From Schistosoma mansoni (taxonomy: Eukaryota > Platyhelminthes > Trematoda > Strigeidida > Schistosomatidae), in the NCBI RefSeq assembly GCF_000237925.1, contig NC_031497.1, forward strand, positions 23,565,249-23,629,248: DNA of 64,000 bases, given 5' to 3'. How positions within the stretch are numbered: position 1 is the first letter of the stretch; the number at the start of each line of letters is the position of its first letter. Under the pieces are notes generated by a model. The model was not told the origin of the DNA and searched no databases. It saw nothing but the letters and a program-made list of their open reading frames with translations. Positions 1 through 11,500 of the stretch are shown in pieces. The position numbers and the translations under genes are program-made.

Positions 1-36
1 NNNNNNNNNNNNNNNNNNNNNNNNNNNNNNNNNNNN
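1..36. other. assembly gap (N)
   Basis: Run of N at the left edge. It cuts off the 5' part of the protease exon relic that follows. Confidence 0.99.
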
Positions 37-173
37 CTTTAATAATGGGTGTTTCCTACCGTTCAAATGGGAGATATGTTTCTGAATACAGTCGAACATA
101 TGTAAAACCTCCGAATGAGTTTAGCTTTCATAAAAAGAAGTAAATATTGCAGCCACAACATTATGTTGTTAAG
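37..173 (+). pseudogene. relic of cathepsin D-like protease exon 5, plus strand
   Basis: The plus-strand reading resembles the end of exon 5 of protease copy C: a G-V-S-Y stretch, a P-P-N-E-F-S-F-H-K-K-K stretch, then Q-P-Q-H-Y-V-V-K ending at a GT splice donor (174). An in-frame TAA at 141-143 breaks it. Its start is lost in the gap. It lies on the opposite strand to the three larger protease copies, so it marks another, inverted member of the family. It could be part of a longer pseudogene to the left. Confidence 0.7.
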
Positions 174-197
174 GTGAATGACCTCTTAAGAACAGTG

Positions 198-287
198 CTT
201 CCAGATTTTCCATGTTAGTTGAGCTTCACTTGACTCATGATCTCAACTATATAAAATTACTAAAATCTCCACAAAACCCCCTTTTGA
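198..287 (+). repeat. hammerhead SINE 3' tail relic
   Basis: Matches the tail of the tRNA-headed hammerhead SINE at 20400-20735 (read on its own strand): the CTTCCAG-TTTTCCATG start, the GAGCTTCA-TTGACTCATGATC middle and the CTCCACAAAACCCC end. No ribozyme core is present here. Confidence 0.6.
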
Positions 288-789
288 TAAAACTAGAATT
301 GTAAACATTTTCTACGAAGGCTCTTGTTAATTCACTTTGTCTAAGTGAGTTGCATAATAGTATCAATATCAATATAACAGATTTGCAAAATACAGTATAA
401 TATAATGACTTCATTTATTCTTATTATGCCATTCTAGTCATTAGATGGTGTAACAGACGTTTCAGAACCTTTCTTTAGAAAGCAAACATGTAGAAGGTTT
501 CAAGAATAATATTGTTGTTTACAACGAGTATACTACTTTCTTAATTGAGAAACAATCCGTACTCCATTTATAAGTAGCTAGTAAAAACCAGAATTGAAAA
601 AATTTTCTACGAAGGTTATTGCAAATTCACTTCGTGTAAGTGATCTGCATAATAGTATCACTATTTACAATGAGAATGTAATTTTCTGAACACTGAAAAT
701 ATTGTTGTTCCTTTTTTTAGAAATAACCAGTAGATTACCATACCTAAGAGTTAGTTTAAATTTATCATCATACAGTTTCGGTTTGGAAA
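288..789. other. no gene seen
   Basis: AT-rich sequence. A short phrase (TTTTCTACGAAGG ... TTCACTT) occurs twice, near 308 and 602, suggesting a small direct duplication. No coding signal is visible. Confidence 0.5.
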
Positions 790-1011
790 GGATAGGAGGC
801 TTGATGGCCTGTGTTAGTCCTGGCAGTGAAGGTCTCTCAGTTGATCCAATCTTCTTTTGAAAGAGTCGACGGATGGAGCCTCAACCACGTGCTTAGGTAA
901 TGAATTCCACTCATTGATGATTCGATGGGAAAGTCCATAGTCAGCTGACAAGTAAGTCGTTCTGGGCTTGTGAACTTTGTTGGAGTATCCTCGTAAACTT
1001 TCGAACAATCA
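790..1011 (-). mobile_element. LINE (CR1/Jockey type) C-terminal fragment
   Basis: The minus strand encodes about 64 codons of the tail typical of CR1/Jockey-like polyproteins: R-I-I-N-E-W-N-S-L-P, then V-V-E-A-P-S-V-D-S-F-K-R-R-L-D, stopping shortly after. The rest of the reverse transcriptase is absent, so this is a severely 5'-truncated copy, as is usual for LINEs. Family assignment rests on the W-N-S-L-P...V-x-S-F-K pattern only. Confidence 0.65.
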
Positions 1012-1238
1012 ACGAATAACAGGTGCCTAATATTTTTATTATTGGCATAGACACATACATCTAGGTAGAAAAGTAAGCCTGGTTAAATTCGCATTCAAAA
1101 ATAGAATTGTCTAACGAAAGTTGAAAGAAGTAATAAATGTTTCATACCGAATTAGTATCAGTAATATGAAATATAATTAAAAAGTTCTTTTAATATTAAC
1201 ATCTGTTAGTAAACCAGTGATTATTACCACTCGACAAT

Positions 1239-1534
1239 ACTTACTTACGCCAGTTACTCCTCATCCAGAAGCATAGGCCGCACACCAACATTCTCCATTC
1301 AACCATGTTGTGGGCAATCCTTCCCAGTTCTTTCCAGTTGTTATTCATCCTTTTCATATCTGCTTCTATTTACCGGCGTAATGTGTTCTTTGGCCTTCCC
1401 CTTTTCCGCTTCCCTTCCGCATTCCAAGTTAGGGATCGCCTCGTGATGCATTTGATTATTTCTTCAGTGTATGTCTGAACCATTTCCAACGTCTTTTCTT
1501 AATTTCCTATTCAGATGGAAGCTGGTGTGTCCTC
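1239..1534 (-). mobile_element. RTE (SR2-type) LINE 3' end fragment
   Basis: The reverse complement matches the C-terminal tail and 3' end of the RTE element at 60902: a stretch reading [10 protein letters not shown], then G-R-P-K-N-T-L-R, and the terminal GGAGTAACTGGCGTAAGTAAG. In-frame stops show it is decayed. Confidence 0.8.
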
Positions 1535-1545
1535 ACCCACAAAAG

Positions 1546-1654
1546 ACTGAGCCACCTGGACTAGTGGCCACATTGCAACTTGATCGATAGCATTCGATCA
1601 GCACTAGGAAGGACTTGACATTGATCACCACCCAGTGATCAATCAATTGTGATT
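1546..1654 (+). repeat. SINE-associated 3' segment
   Basis: About 110 bp starting GAGCCACCTGGACTAGTGGC and ending near CCCAGTGATCAATCAATTGT. A close copy sits at 52828-52956, just downstream of a hammerhead core and a TA microsatellite, so this is probably the 3' segment of that SINE subfamily. No ribozyme is present here. Confidence 0.65.
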
Positions 1655-1837
1655 AAGGTGATAACGTTGTAGTATATTAAACGTGAGGGAGAAAATTTAA
1701 ATAAAACTGGGATAAACGTTTGTTGAAAATATTCATCCAGTTAAAGTCAATACATAAATAAAAAGTAGATTTGTTCATGAGAAAAATGTAAGCAAAATTT
1801 TGATACATTATAAATGTCTTCCTCTTTCATATTTAAA

Positions 1838-1975
1838 GCAATTAGTCCCTTTGATAAATTTCGATAGTGTAATGAGAAGATGAAGATTATCAGAACTATG
1901 TGATGAGATATTAGCGCAATACACTTCGAATAATCTGATCACACATAATATACTTGGCAATACAGAATGATGGAT
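1838..1975 (+). repeat. uncharacterised interspersed repeat
   Basis: Shares about 130 bp with the reverse complement of 20270-20405 (AAAGCAATTAGTCCCTTTGA, later TTATCAGAACT and ATATTAGCGCAATACA). No coding capacity. Family unknown. Confidence 0.55.
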
Positions 1976-3001
1976 GTATATCAGCTACTCTTATTGGGTT
2001 GTTTAATTCTATTTATTACTGCAACCATTTTGGTACATGGTAACATTTTGAAATCCAAAACTGCTTAATATTTGAAGTACATTAAAGCAACTCTCCAACA
2101 ATCAATTTCGATTATGGCTAATTTTTGTTAATCCCTTTTATTAACTTACATAACAGACAATGTTATTTGAACAGTAACAATTTGCATATTTTTTGTACCA
2201 TTATGATCACTATCATATCTGTGTAAACGTGAACGATTGATCACATGACAGCCTACGCATATATCTCTCTGTAGCTTAAATGTTGATAGCTTAAATAACG
2301 CTCGATGGATCATTCTCTTTCTCATCCATACATGTACTCGAATCCTATTAATAACCTTTTTCTTGTCGTGCTCTTATGCGATTTGACTATAAGTTTGCCT
2401 CTGTATTTGCATGCACACACAACATTCGCCTCTCTGCTTCATATCTGCTCGTTGTGTATGTAGCTTTTTTTTATCCGTGCTATCCGCTAATAAACTGTGG
2501 TCACAGCTTCTTAATGCCTTCTGATTTGAAACCCCGTTGGGATTTATAAACACGATTATCAATGTGATTTACTAACGTAGCTAAGTCACTACAATCTACC
2601 TAGGTTTTAATTCCACTGGAAGTGAAATTTAAATAAAAACAAAACCCGTTACTTTTATTATTTCTGTGTTCCGTGTTTGATTACACAATTTCAGGTGGTT
2701 CAAGACACTTTGTGAATTACTATCTGAATTCTACTTCCGATCTTCACCTGATCACTGTGTCTTTGATAATGTTTTTATGGGAAGGCTCTATCCTCCCTAA
2801 AATGTTTAGAAATTACTCTACCAAGTACCGTCCCTTCAACCTTTGATCCACCACGCCTACCTGTAAATTAATTGCAAAACTCTTTTATTATCATTGCATT
2901 CATTTCCACTGCAATCCAAAAACGGACATGAACCATCACACAAAATCAAGTGGACAATATTGTCGTATACTAAATAGAAAAATGTATCAAGGAGTCTGAT
3001 T
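1976..3001. other. no gene seen
   Basis: AT-rich sequence with only short open frames on both strands. No homology or repeat was recognised. Confidence 0.5.
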
Positions 3002-3608
3002 ATGTTGTAAATATGTAAAGTATTCTGAAATTGTTTAGTATATCCTTGTGAATGGCAGGTGGATGATTGACTACATATCTAATTCCGTTGTTAGGTGATG
3101 TGCGGTTACGTGTAACTGTAAATAAAATGATTAGTACTGAGTTATTGCAGTCATTTTCAGGATATGTCAATAGCTTGTCACAAAGGGTAACTTAGTACAA
3201 AAGTAACTAGATTCTAAGATGGAGTATCACGAACAAATTGATAACTATATCATGAAACCAAAGGTGGTTTCTCATGAAAATGTTATAAGCACCTAGAGCC
3301 GTTAGCAACACCGGTCTACCTCTCCGTGTCGCTGTAAATATGAAGGAAAGTAGTTAGTATTTAGCAAACTATTTGTTATACACAAATTTTAAGACTGAAC
3401 GTAAAGCCCACTCAACGTTGCCATAAATTATGGTCACATATCCGAGTTGAATATTGTTCTGGAAAGGAAGCACTTGTGTTCATCATGTCACTGGAAGTTT
3501 CTGTCACTTCGTCGGTAGACTCCTTCGTCGTTCAGATAAACATTACAAACCGAGTGAACATACATCTATCTGTGATAATTAGTATGAACAAAGAATGTCG
3601 GCGAAATT

Positions 3609-3895
3609 GTGGTGTGTGCTACTGATGTCGATAGATATAAGTAGCATGTGTCATCAATCGAAAGTGAAATGTCTGGCAACAGTAGGTTGAGAAGATCGAA
3701 GAAAAGAGAACGAGAACAGAGAATGATTGATATGGAAAAGAAGGAACAATTAGGTCTGAGACAATTGATTGAGATTTTACAAATGAAGTATTTACTGTAA
3801 TGTTCCCAGATTTTACTAAGATGTTCTGTAATTTTGCATCCAAATACATTCGATTGTACCCACTTGTGTTCTTGTTCACTACAATATTGTTTTGA
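3609..3895 (+). repeat. uncharacterised interspersed repeat, about 290 bp
   Basis: A diverged copy lies on the other strand at 50231-50512; shared landmarks include the GTAGCA-ACACCAC end and the AAAATTACAGAA/GGGTAC stretch. Unit B diverges from unit A where this repeat begins, which suggests an insertion in A. The small purine-rich open frame in it (3669-3800) is not kept in the other copy. Confidence 0.6.
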
Positions 3896-3899
3896 ATTC

Positions 3900-5299
3900 G
3901 GTCTATAATTTCGTGATGCTAATAAATAAATTGACGTTTCTCTTTGACTGATGTTTTCTTTGTCTTTCAAAAAATTGAAGCATCGTTTTCTGTAACGGTA
4001 TAACGGACAACCACTTTATGTCGGTTCTTGATGGAAACTCTGAATCTTGTTCCTAACCCTAACTATCAACTGTAAATCATAATTTCAAATCCTCATACAG
4101 GTTTATAATCTTCGTTTGGTTTTAGTTATTAGCTGGACACTCTCAAGGTCACTTAAGGGTCGCCTAAATGTCATCCATAAATTAATGTCTCACCAACTTA
4201 GCTGATAACAAGATTTTTTGATGCAGGTAAGATATTTAGATTATGAATGTTTGAGGTGATGCTTATGTGAACTTGACTGACGAATAGAATTTCAAGCAAG
4301 TCATGAAGACTGATATTTTCACTGGATAAAGTTCACCTAAAGCGTTGTTAGGACTATTTGAATTTGAAACGACATCAATTCAGTTGATAGAAAAACTCTG
4401 TTTGTAGTTTAACTCTTTTTTTTTATCTTCAGCGTACCAAGTGCATCGTTAGAGTAGATCTGATAATCCAAATGTTACACATTATTGATCTCTCATATAT
4501 ATGAAAGCAAACACGTAATATATGTTTTGGGAGTTACAGTCACTAACTTGCTTTGTTTAAATCAAATTTTCGAATGTTGAATGTATGGCATTGTTATTGT
4601 TTTAATTTTTTGTTTGTGAAAGTTAAATGTAGATTTTGACGATTCAGTTGACCATAACTAATATGCATTACGGGAAAAACAACAGAATACTTAGAATTCG
4701 TTGAGAAACCAGGATGAATCAATGAGCAGTATGCTAATTGTTAAATTTAATGATATGTCTTGTTGATTGAATGCTATTTTCGGATCCTAAGCTAGTCTCG
4801 TAACTCCCAAGCTAAATCCTGTAAATTCTAGAATATTGAAGATTCCCATTGTGAAAATTAGAACAACATATGTAAGCGAACAATTGTTTTCAATTAGATC
4901 GTCATCAGGCTTTACTCTAATATACATGAATATTTATATGAAAATGTTAGACCAATCAAGGCTATTTGAGTCAATAATAATCACAATGAAATAGAATACG
5001 TCACCAAGCATAATAATAGTTAAAAGTACAAGTTGATAGTGGGAAGACAGGTGTACTGATAGTAGTAAGAATATATTGAATTATGATAACAAAAGTCTTA
5101 TCAATAATTAAACATTGAGAATTAAGAGGTCAAATGTGGGTAAATAGACTGGAATAGTAATCACAAAACATTATAATCATTACGTAATAAGAAGTATGTA
5201 AGTAAATAGATAGTGAAGAATACAAACGGAAAGAGGTAGAAAGTTACAAACAAATGATAACAAAATGAAGATAATAAAAATAAGTTTTACAAGTAATAA
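3900..5299. other. no gene; possibly Penelope-like 3' sequence near the end
   Basis: AT-rich. From about 4880 the sequence (a GTCATCAGG phrase, then A-rich DNA) leads into a Penelope-like endonuclease fragment, in the same order as 52976-53400, so part of it may be non-coding Penelope sequence. Confidence 0.4.
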
Positions 5300-5560
5300 T
5301 AATAATGTCATTTATTAAGTTATGTCCGGCCATGGAAGGGATAGGGGGGTTACTAATTTCTTCTGTACACATAAATTGGGATGGAATGTACGAATTCCTA
5401 TGGCTTCTGCTATATGAAGTAGACGGGAGCGAACTCCGTTGGGAAACGATGGAGGTATACGATAGATCACTTGAAATGATTTCAATTTATCGACAATATG
5501 ACCACTATCAATTAGATGTGCCAAGATAGAACTGCGTATTGTTTTTATTTGGCCCTTTCC
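5300..5560 (-). mobile_element. Penelope-like element endonuclease fragment
   Basis: The minus strand encodes about 70 codons: A-H-L-I-D-S-G-H, I-P-P-S-F-P-N-G-V-R-S-R-L-L, A-E-A-I-G-I and P-L-S-L-P-W-P. It aligns with the fragment at 53400-53720, which includes a GIY-YIG-like start. Only the C-terminal half of the endonuclease is kept. No reverse transcriptase lies beside it. Confidence 0.65.
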
Positions 5561-5639
5561 TTGACGTTACACTAAGCAGGCGAAGTGATGGCTCGTTAAG
5601 TAGAAGCGTGTATCCATTCATTCATTTCACTTAGTGTTG

Positions 5640-5832
5640 TTTTTTTTAATCTTCCCATTGATGTTTAGGACTGCAACTGGTCAGTCTCTCATTGGCATAT
5701 GTGCATACTGTGTGTATTGCCTAGATATAGCCTAAATTCACAAGCATGGTAAGCAAAGATGGATAATGTCTAGCAGTGGAATCCAGGACTGACCAGTTGC
5801 AGTCTTAAACATCAATGGCAAGATTCAAACAA
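5640..5832 (-). repeat. SM-alpha-like SINE copy with inverted tail
   Basis: Read on the minus strand, the element runs from CTGGATTCCACTGCTAG (the sequence just downstream of the hammerhead cleavage site in sister copies) to its 3' tail, CAATGGGAAGATT plus an A-rich end at about 5640. Its 5' side (5785-5832) is an inverted copy of that same tail, so positions 5647-5690 and 5785-5830 can pair as long hairpin arms. No ribozyme core is included. Confidence 0.75.
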
Positions 5833-5883
5833 GCAATACTCAGTGAATTTAAACTTCACCCCATTGCATAAGCAAGTGACTAT

Positions 5884-6054
5884 CAGGACTCAGTAGCTGA
5901 GTGAATAACGCGATGTCGTTTGAAGCGAAAGGTACTAGGATCGAGTCCTAGACATGCCGACACGTCCTGCTGACAAGTCCCAAATAGGACGAAACGCGCG
6001 TCAAACTGGATTCCTCTGCTAGACACTATCCATTTTTGCTTACATTCATTCATT
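5884..6054 (+). repeat. SM-alpha-type SINE with tRNA-like head and degraded hammerhead
   Basis: The head has a pol III A-box-like TAGCTGAGTGAA (5894-5905) and B-box-like GGATCGAGTCC (5938-5948). A hammerhead-like block follows: CTGACAAG at 5970-5977, a TCC/GGA stem II, GAAAC, then GCGCGTC. The core reads A where the essential G8 should be, and the upstream stem I strand does not pair well with CTGGAT, so self-cleavage is unlikely. Schistosome SM-alpha hammerhead repeats are an established family. Confidence 0.75.
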
Positions 6055-6530
6055 TATCTTCACGTTGTGATTTTTTCTACATGATCCGCATTTCACTGAC
6101 TCTTTTTCTACTGCTTACTAAAACCGAAATATAGATATGATTGGATAAACACAATGAAGTTTTGATTTGATTCTTAAACATCATATATTATTTGATAATT
6201 TTGATTTTGATTATTACCCTGAAGAGGTTGAGACAAGTTTTCTGAACCAAACGTTGGAGCTATATACATCTTAAATTTCAGTCGCTGAGATTATTTCTAA
6301 TGTGATTTTCACATATCATGCCTTCTCTATACTCGACGCCCAACTTCTGTCAATCTATTCGTTGTAATGCTGTCCAATATTAAAATGAATATACCCTGAT
6401 CATTTACATCCTGAGCGTCGAAGTGAGATATGTTCCATCGTTGTCTCCATCCGTAACTCTTTTCATTGATGATTTGTTATCTAACCAAAAGTTTAATAGA
6501 TTTGTATAATTATCATACATGAATTGCAAG
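6055..6530. other. no gene seen
   Basis: AT-rich intergenic sequence with no repeat or coding signal recognised. Confidence 0.45.
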
Positions 6531-6765
6531 AATCACAAAACTACATCATGAAGCAAACCTGAACTTGGAATCTTGAAGACTGAAAGAGAAGAGACAGACC
6601 AAAGAACACATTACACAAAGAATTGGATGTAAACTTCAAAGGAATGAATAACACATGGAAGCAACTGGAAAGGATAGCCAAATAAGAATTTGGTTAGAGA
6701 ATCATGGTAGGCAGTCTATGATCCAAGAGGCGTCACAGGCATGAATAACTAGGTAAGTACATTCA
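6531..6765 (+). mobile_element. RTE (SR2-type) LINE 3' end fragment
   Basis: Matches the RTE C-terminal coding tail and 3' end: a CAAACTACATCATGAAGC-like start, a CCAAAGAACACATTAC stretch, and the terminal GGCAGTCTATGAT ... CACAGGCATGAATAA. Decayed and 5'-truncated. Confidence 0.75.
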
Positions 6766-8582
6766 TCTTCACTTTTGAATATGTAATAGTACGAATTCGT
6801 CAAACAGATTCTATAAGCTATAGCCAACACTGACATTTAAGTTAGTATTGAATGAGTTTGAATTTTGGACAGTCTTAGTGTAGTGTATCTACTTTCTCGT
6901 TGTGAGTCAAACCATATACAAGACTGCATAAGTATTGAGGTCAACAGTCTACCTGTAGTGCTCAAAATGGGATTTCTATCTTGACACTGCTAAATGTGGA
7001 CAGATTCACCATATCACTCATTAACTTTATTTTGACTTTACGATAAATAGTGAGGTGTTAACTGGGTTTCATACAGTTGTCAGCTTAATGCATAGGTATT
7101 TCCGCAATCTATTTTTTCAGGATAGGTCTGAACACAGACTTCTAGATCTAAATGATTTTTGTATTTCATACAACATAACTTCTATAAATATGATTCACAT
7201 ATGATTCACACATTGAAATGAATCCCACGACAATGAACACTATGCAGCCCTATGAGTGGTTCTACCACAAACTACAAATTCAGATACAGTATACTTGAAC
7301 CCAACCCTTTTTTGAAAGTGGAGAGTCAAAGTTAACCTAATATTTGTCTTCACATAACTAAACCAATCATCGTTTGCACTCGATGATGCTATCTAGTAAG
7401 TAGATCTCCTCAATTTTATTATAGATAACTTTATCAAATGTGATACCGCTTCATCGTTACTCTTAGTTCCTATGAATTACGTGTCAGTTTTGGAAACTTT
7501 TGAATAATTTGTCATTCTGTGAGTGAAGTAAGAGCGGCACCACTATTTTCTGATTTATTATTACCTCTACCTCGATCCTCTCTTTAAAAATAATCACACT
7601 CATAACTACATTTCATTCCACTGATGAATTTTCAAGAACATACATTGTTTAGTCATTACTTTTACTCAATATGTTTACTCAACATCTCTCCTGATTGATA
7701 TTTTACAGTTACATTATTTGGAGTTGACTTGATTAATCTGAATAATATCTATGTGAATTAGTAGGTCAAGAAACATATTAACACATGCGCAACGACAGGT
7801 CTGTCACAGTGATTGTTTCGGTTGTTATTCTGTGTTCCTTGTTTCCACTTTTTTTCTTTTCTAGTTGATCACGAATAATCTATAATGTCACTAGAATCGG
7901 CCTTCGATACACTATTTATAGTTCAGTAGAATGTCCTTAATTATATCCAGTATACAATTTGTTATGAGTTTTAAAAAAAAGAGATGAAGGCTGTATCCAA
8001 CTTGTTTTGGTCATATGCACAGCGTTTTATCACGTGATTTATCCAACAATCGAAAAATGACTTGTCTAATCTTAGCACTGTGACAAAGAAATGACTTATG
8101 ATAGGTATGAGTAGCCTAGCGTCCTTATTGGTCCTTTGTCCGCCTAGCCCTTCCAGTTGAGTCCAGAACACAAATAACAGCTTCCTTCAGTGCTAACCAT
8201 TTATTTCAAGCATACTCAGTTTATATACCAGACAAACAGACCGCATCATACCATAAAATAGGAAATAATATTCGTACAAGATCAATCCAAATGTGGCTGC
8301 GAACTTGAGATAAAGTAATCAATAAAGTGAGAATTATTTGAGAAAAGTTAGTTATATAATAATATTTTATAGGTCAAAATGAAGCTTATGATAATAGGAA
8401 TATAGATATACACAATCTAGTTACAGAACAGTTAAACAATAAGAAGATATATAAAATAATATTCCATTAATAGGTCCCGGAAGATTCCTGTACTTACATC
8501 TTCACTAGGATATAACACAATTTGTTTATTTATTTCTGTTTTCATTGCATACAACCATTCGTTTTCGCCAATCAAATAATCT
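6766..8582. other. 3' flank of protease gene A; no gene seen
   Basis: From 7130 on this is shared with unit B (30085-30950 and 33385-34042). In unit B a LINE is inserted at the point matching about 7915-7925. No open frame with recognisable homology is present. Confidence 0.5.
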
Positions 8583-11500
8583 CTATGTTCCCACAGCATC
8601 AGCCAGTCCAATTCTTCGCTGACCGAAATCGAATACAGTATAGAATCTTCTCATAAATGCTTCACCAAGAACCCAAGTGTTCGGAAGTAACGAAGAATGT
8701 GGTTCAAAAGGTGACATACAAATTTTTAAAAATAATGGGGTGTCCTGTAATTAAACGAAAAATACATTAGTATGGAACCATATTGTTTCCATTTTGTTGG
8801 TTTGAATGGTGACCATCTAAAAGATTATTCAAAGATAAACAGTCATTCATTTTATCTGGTTATTTGTTCATTACATGTTAGAATATACATCACTCAATCA
8901 GAAACCAATTATTCATGTTTTCTCTAAGATCGCCATTCATATTGATATGAATCTACCTAGTATTGTTTGTTTGAATCTTCCCATTGGTGTTTTAGAACTG
9001 CAACTGATTAGTCTCTCATCGGCATATGTGCATACTGTGCGTATTGCCTTGATATAGGCTAAATTCACAAGCATGGTAAGCAAAGATGGATAGTGGCTAG
9101 CAGTGGAATCCAGTTTGACGCACGTTTCGTCCTATTTGGGACTCGTCAGCTGGATGTACCTGCATCTCAGATTTGATGTTCACTCTGGAACAATATATAT
9201 TCGTTCATGTGAGTTAGCTAGCTAATGAACGGCCATTGGAATTTATTTTGGTATGAATATATATCGATAGATTACTCTAGCATTTACTATAAATTGCATG
9301 AATTGGGTTGTGAAATACACCAAAAATTTTATAAAAGTGTTTCATTCATTGAGATTCACTTTGTCAAAACAATCTTCCCTGTTACAAATTCCAACTGATT
9401 GAAACTTCATAATTTTAACAGACAATTCTTAACAAATCTGTATCATGCATGTGAATCTCATAATGTGTAAAGTGACTAGTATTGTTTAAGACTAAACGAA
9501 TTACTTGTATGCACCTTGACTATATAGTGTCGTGGCTTCAGAATGTATTTCTTCCTATGAAAGATGAACTCGATCGATGGGAGCATATAAATTCGGAAAC
9601 AGTCAAGAGATTTTCTTCCAAGAATGTCATTAGTACCAAGTAAAGAATTGATTCGTCTCACTTGTTCAGGTGGTCCAAGAATTAACGATGTTCCAGTATC
9701 AATAAGAGCGGAACATATGTTGCAAAACTCTACTCCATTTATTTTCAAACTAAGTGTATAAAGAAAACATTAAATTATACGTATTTATATAAAGTTTATT
9801 AAAATTAACTAATTAATAATGTTGAGTTTGCTCAAATATCTAATTACAAATATTTTTCGACAAAGATATTTTGTGGATCGGGATCGGGATCTGGTTCGAA
9901 TGAGATCGTATGAATTTTGTTGAAAAATGCACATCGTCTACCCTCGCATATTTCACCCACTTAAATCGCCTTGGTAAATAACAGAATTAAATAAGTGGAA
10001 TAGGAGAATGGATTTTTTGAATACATATATTTTGTACACTCACTGATCTGGACAGTCAATCAGATGGACGAAGCGATGAAAAGAGAATGGAGCAAAATGA
10101 AGTTATTAGGATTCAATTTCACATTCATCCATCTGTTACCGATATTTAGTAATCATATTCAAATTACAGCACCTTCAGGAAGATGGTGTAGTGAACAAGA
10201 ATATCAACTAAAACACTTCTGTTTGATCGTGGACAGTAAAATCCGTCTGTACCCATTCTGGAGTTGCTGCTTGTCTCAAGTCCGGTTAAATGAGTGCTAG
10301 GCATGGGGTTACCAACTCAGTTCCGTAGAAAACAATTTTGCTAAAAATACGCTAACCCGAAGAAATGATATAAACCAATTAATCTCTACCCTGGAAATTG
10401 GAGGATATTCATTAAGCAGAATTGATTTGTGTCATGGCGAAAGCCAAGATCCTTCGGAGGTTATAAGGCCAATGCTGACTTCAGGAGAGATGTTGATGTA
10501 CTATGGTCATGAAGAAGAAATGCTTCGCGCATTGTAAGAGTTTCACCGATACTATTCAGAACAACACCAAAAGCACTTATAGGATGGGAGTCTCATGGAT
10601 CCTGTATCATATAGTCATCCTTCAAAACAAAGAAGTAAGAATAACAATGAANNNNNNNNNNNNNNNNNNNNNNNNNNNNNNNNNNNNNNNNNNNNNNNNN
10701 NNNNNNNNNNNNNNNNNNNNNNNNNNNNNNNNNNNNNNNNNNNNNNNNNNNNNNNNNNNNNNNNNNNNNNNNNNNNNNNNNNNNNNNNNNNNNNNNNNNN
10801 NNNNNNNNNNNNNNNNNNNNNNNNNNNNNNNNNNNNNNNNNNNNNNNNNNNTGAAAGCAACGAAGACGACAAAGATCAGTTTTACGAGAGACTTCGTTTC
10901 ATCGTACAGAAGTGCTCAGAAGAGGATGTGACCATCTCGACGGGAAACCTAAACGTCAATGTCGGAATGAACAACATTGTGAATGAAGATATCACGAGAT
11001 AACATGGACTGAAAAGGATATTACAAATAAAAATAATTTATTTAAAATAAGCTTTAATTGAAGTGGAAATTACAAAAAAGACACTTGGAGTGAGTAGAAC
11101 AGGTACTGCGGAAATTATCAAACTACAACATGAAGCAAACCTGAACATGGGATTCTGAAGACTTAAAGAAATGAGGTAGACGAAGGAATACATCGCACAA
11201 GGAACTGGATGCGGACATCGAAAGAATAGATAACACTTAGAAACAACTGGAATGGAGAGTCAAAGAAATTGTTGGTTGGACAACTCTGAATGGCGGTCTA
11301 TGACTCACGAAGGGTAACAGACGTAAAGTCAGTAATTAAGTAAATTGTCAATCTTTGTTCTTCCAACTCCTATTGACGTTAGGAAAATATCATGAATATC
11401 AAATTAAAATTATGTGAAAATAGATTACCTTAACATTCGAATCACCCACATATAATTGTGAACAGTAGGTATATATTCAAAATCACCCTTGAAATATTTG

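Noticed and set aside
3669-3800. Plus-strand 43-codon frame resembling a bZIP basic region and zipper
   Set aside because: It lies inside an interspersed repeat whose second copy (50231-50512) does not keep the zipper-like pattern and has different coding sense. No clear exon borders. Most likely a purine-rich chance frame.
3566-3970. Minus-strand 134-codon frame
   Set aside because: Low-complexity Ser/Ile/Cys-rich translation of the interspersed repeat. Not kept in the second copy.
5305-5529. Plus-strand 74-codon frame
   Set aside because: Antisense to the Penelope-like fragment, which has homology on the minus strand.
10064-10300. Plus-strand 78-codon frame
   Set aside because: Formed by the microhomology deletion specific to unit A; the equivalent in unit B is not open. 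It runs into the RTE leader.
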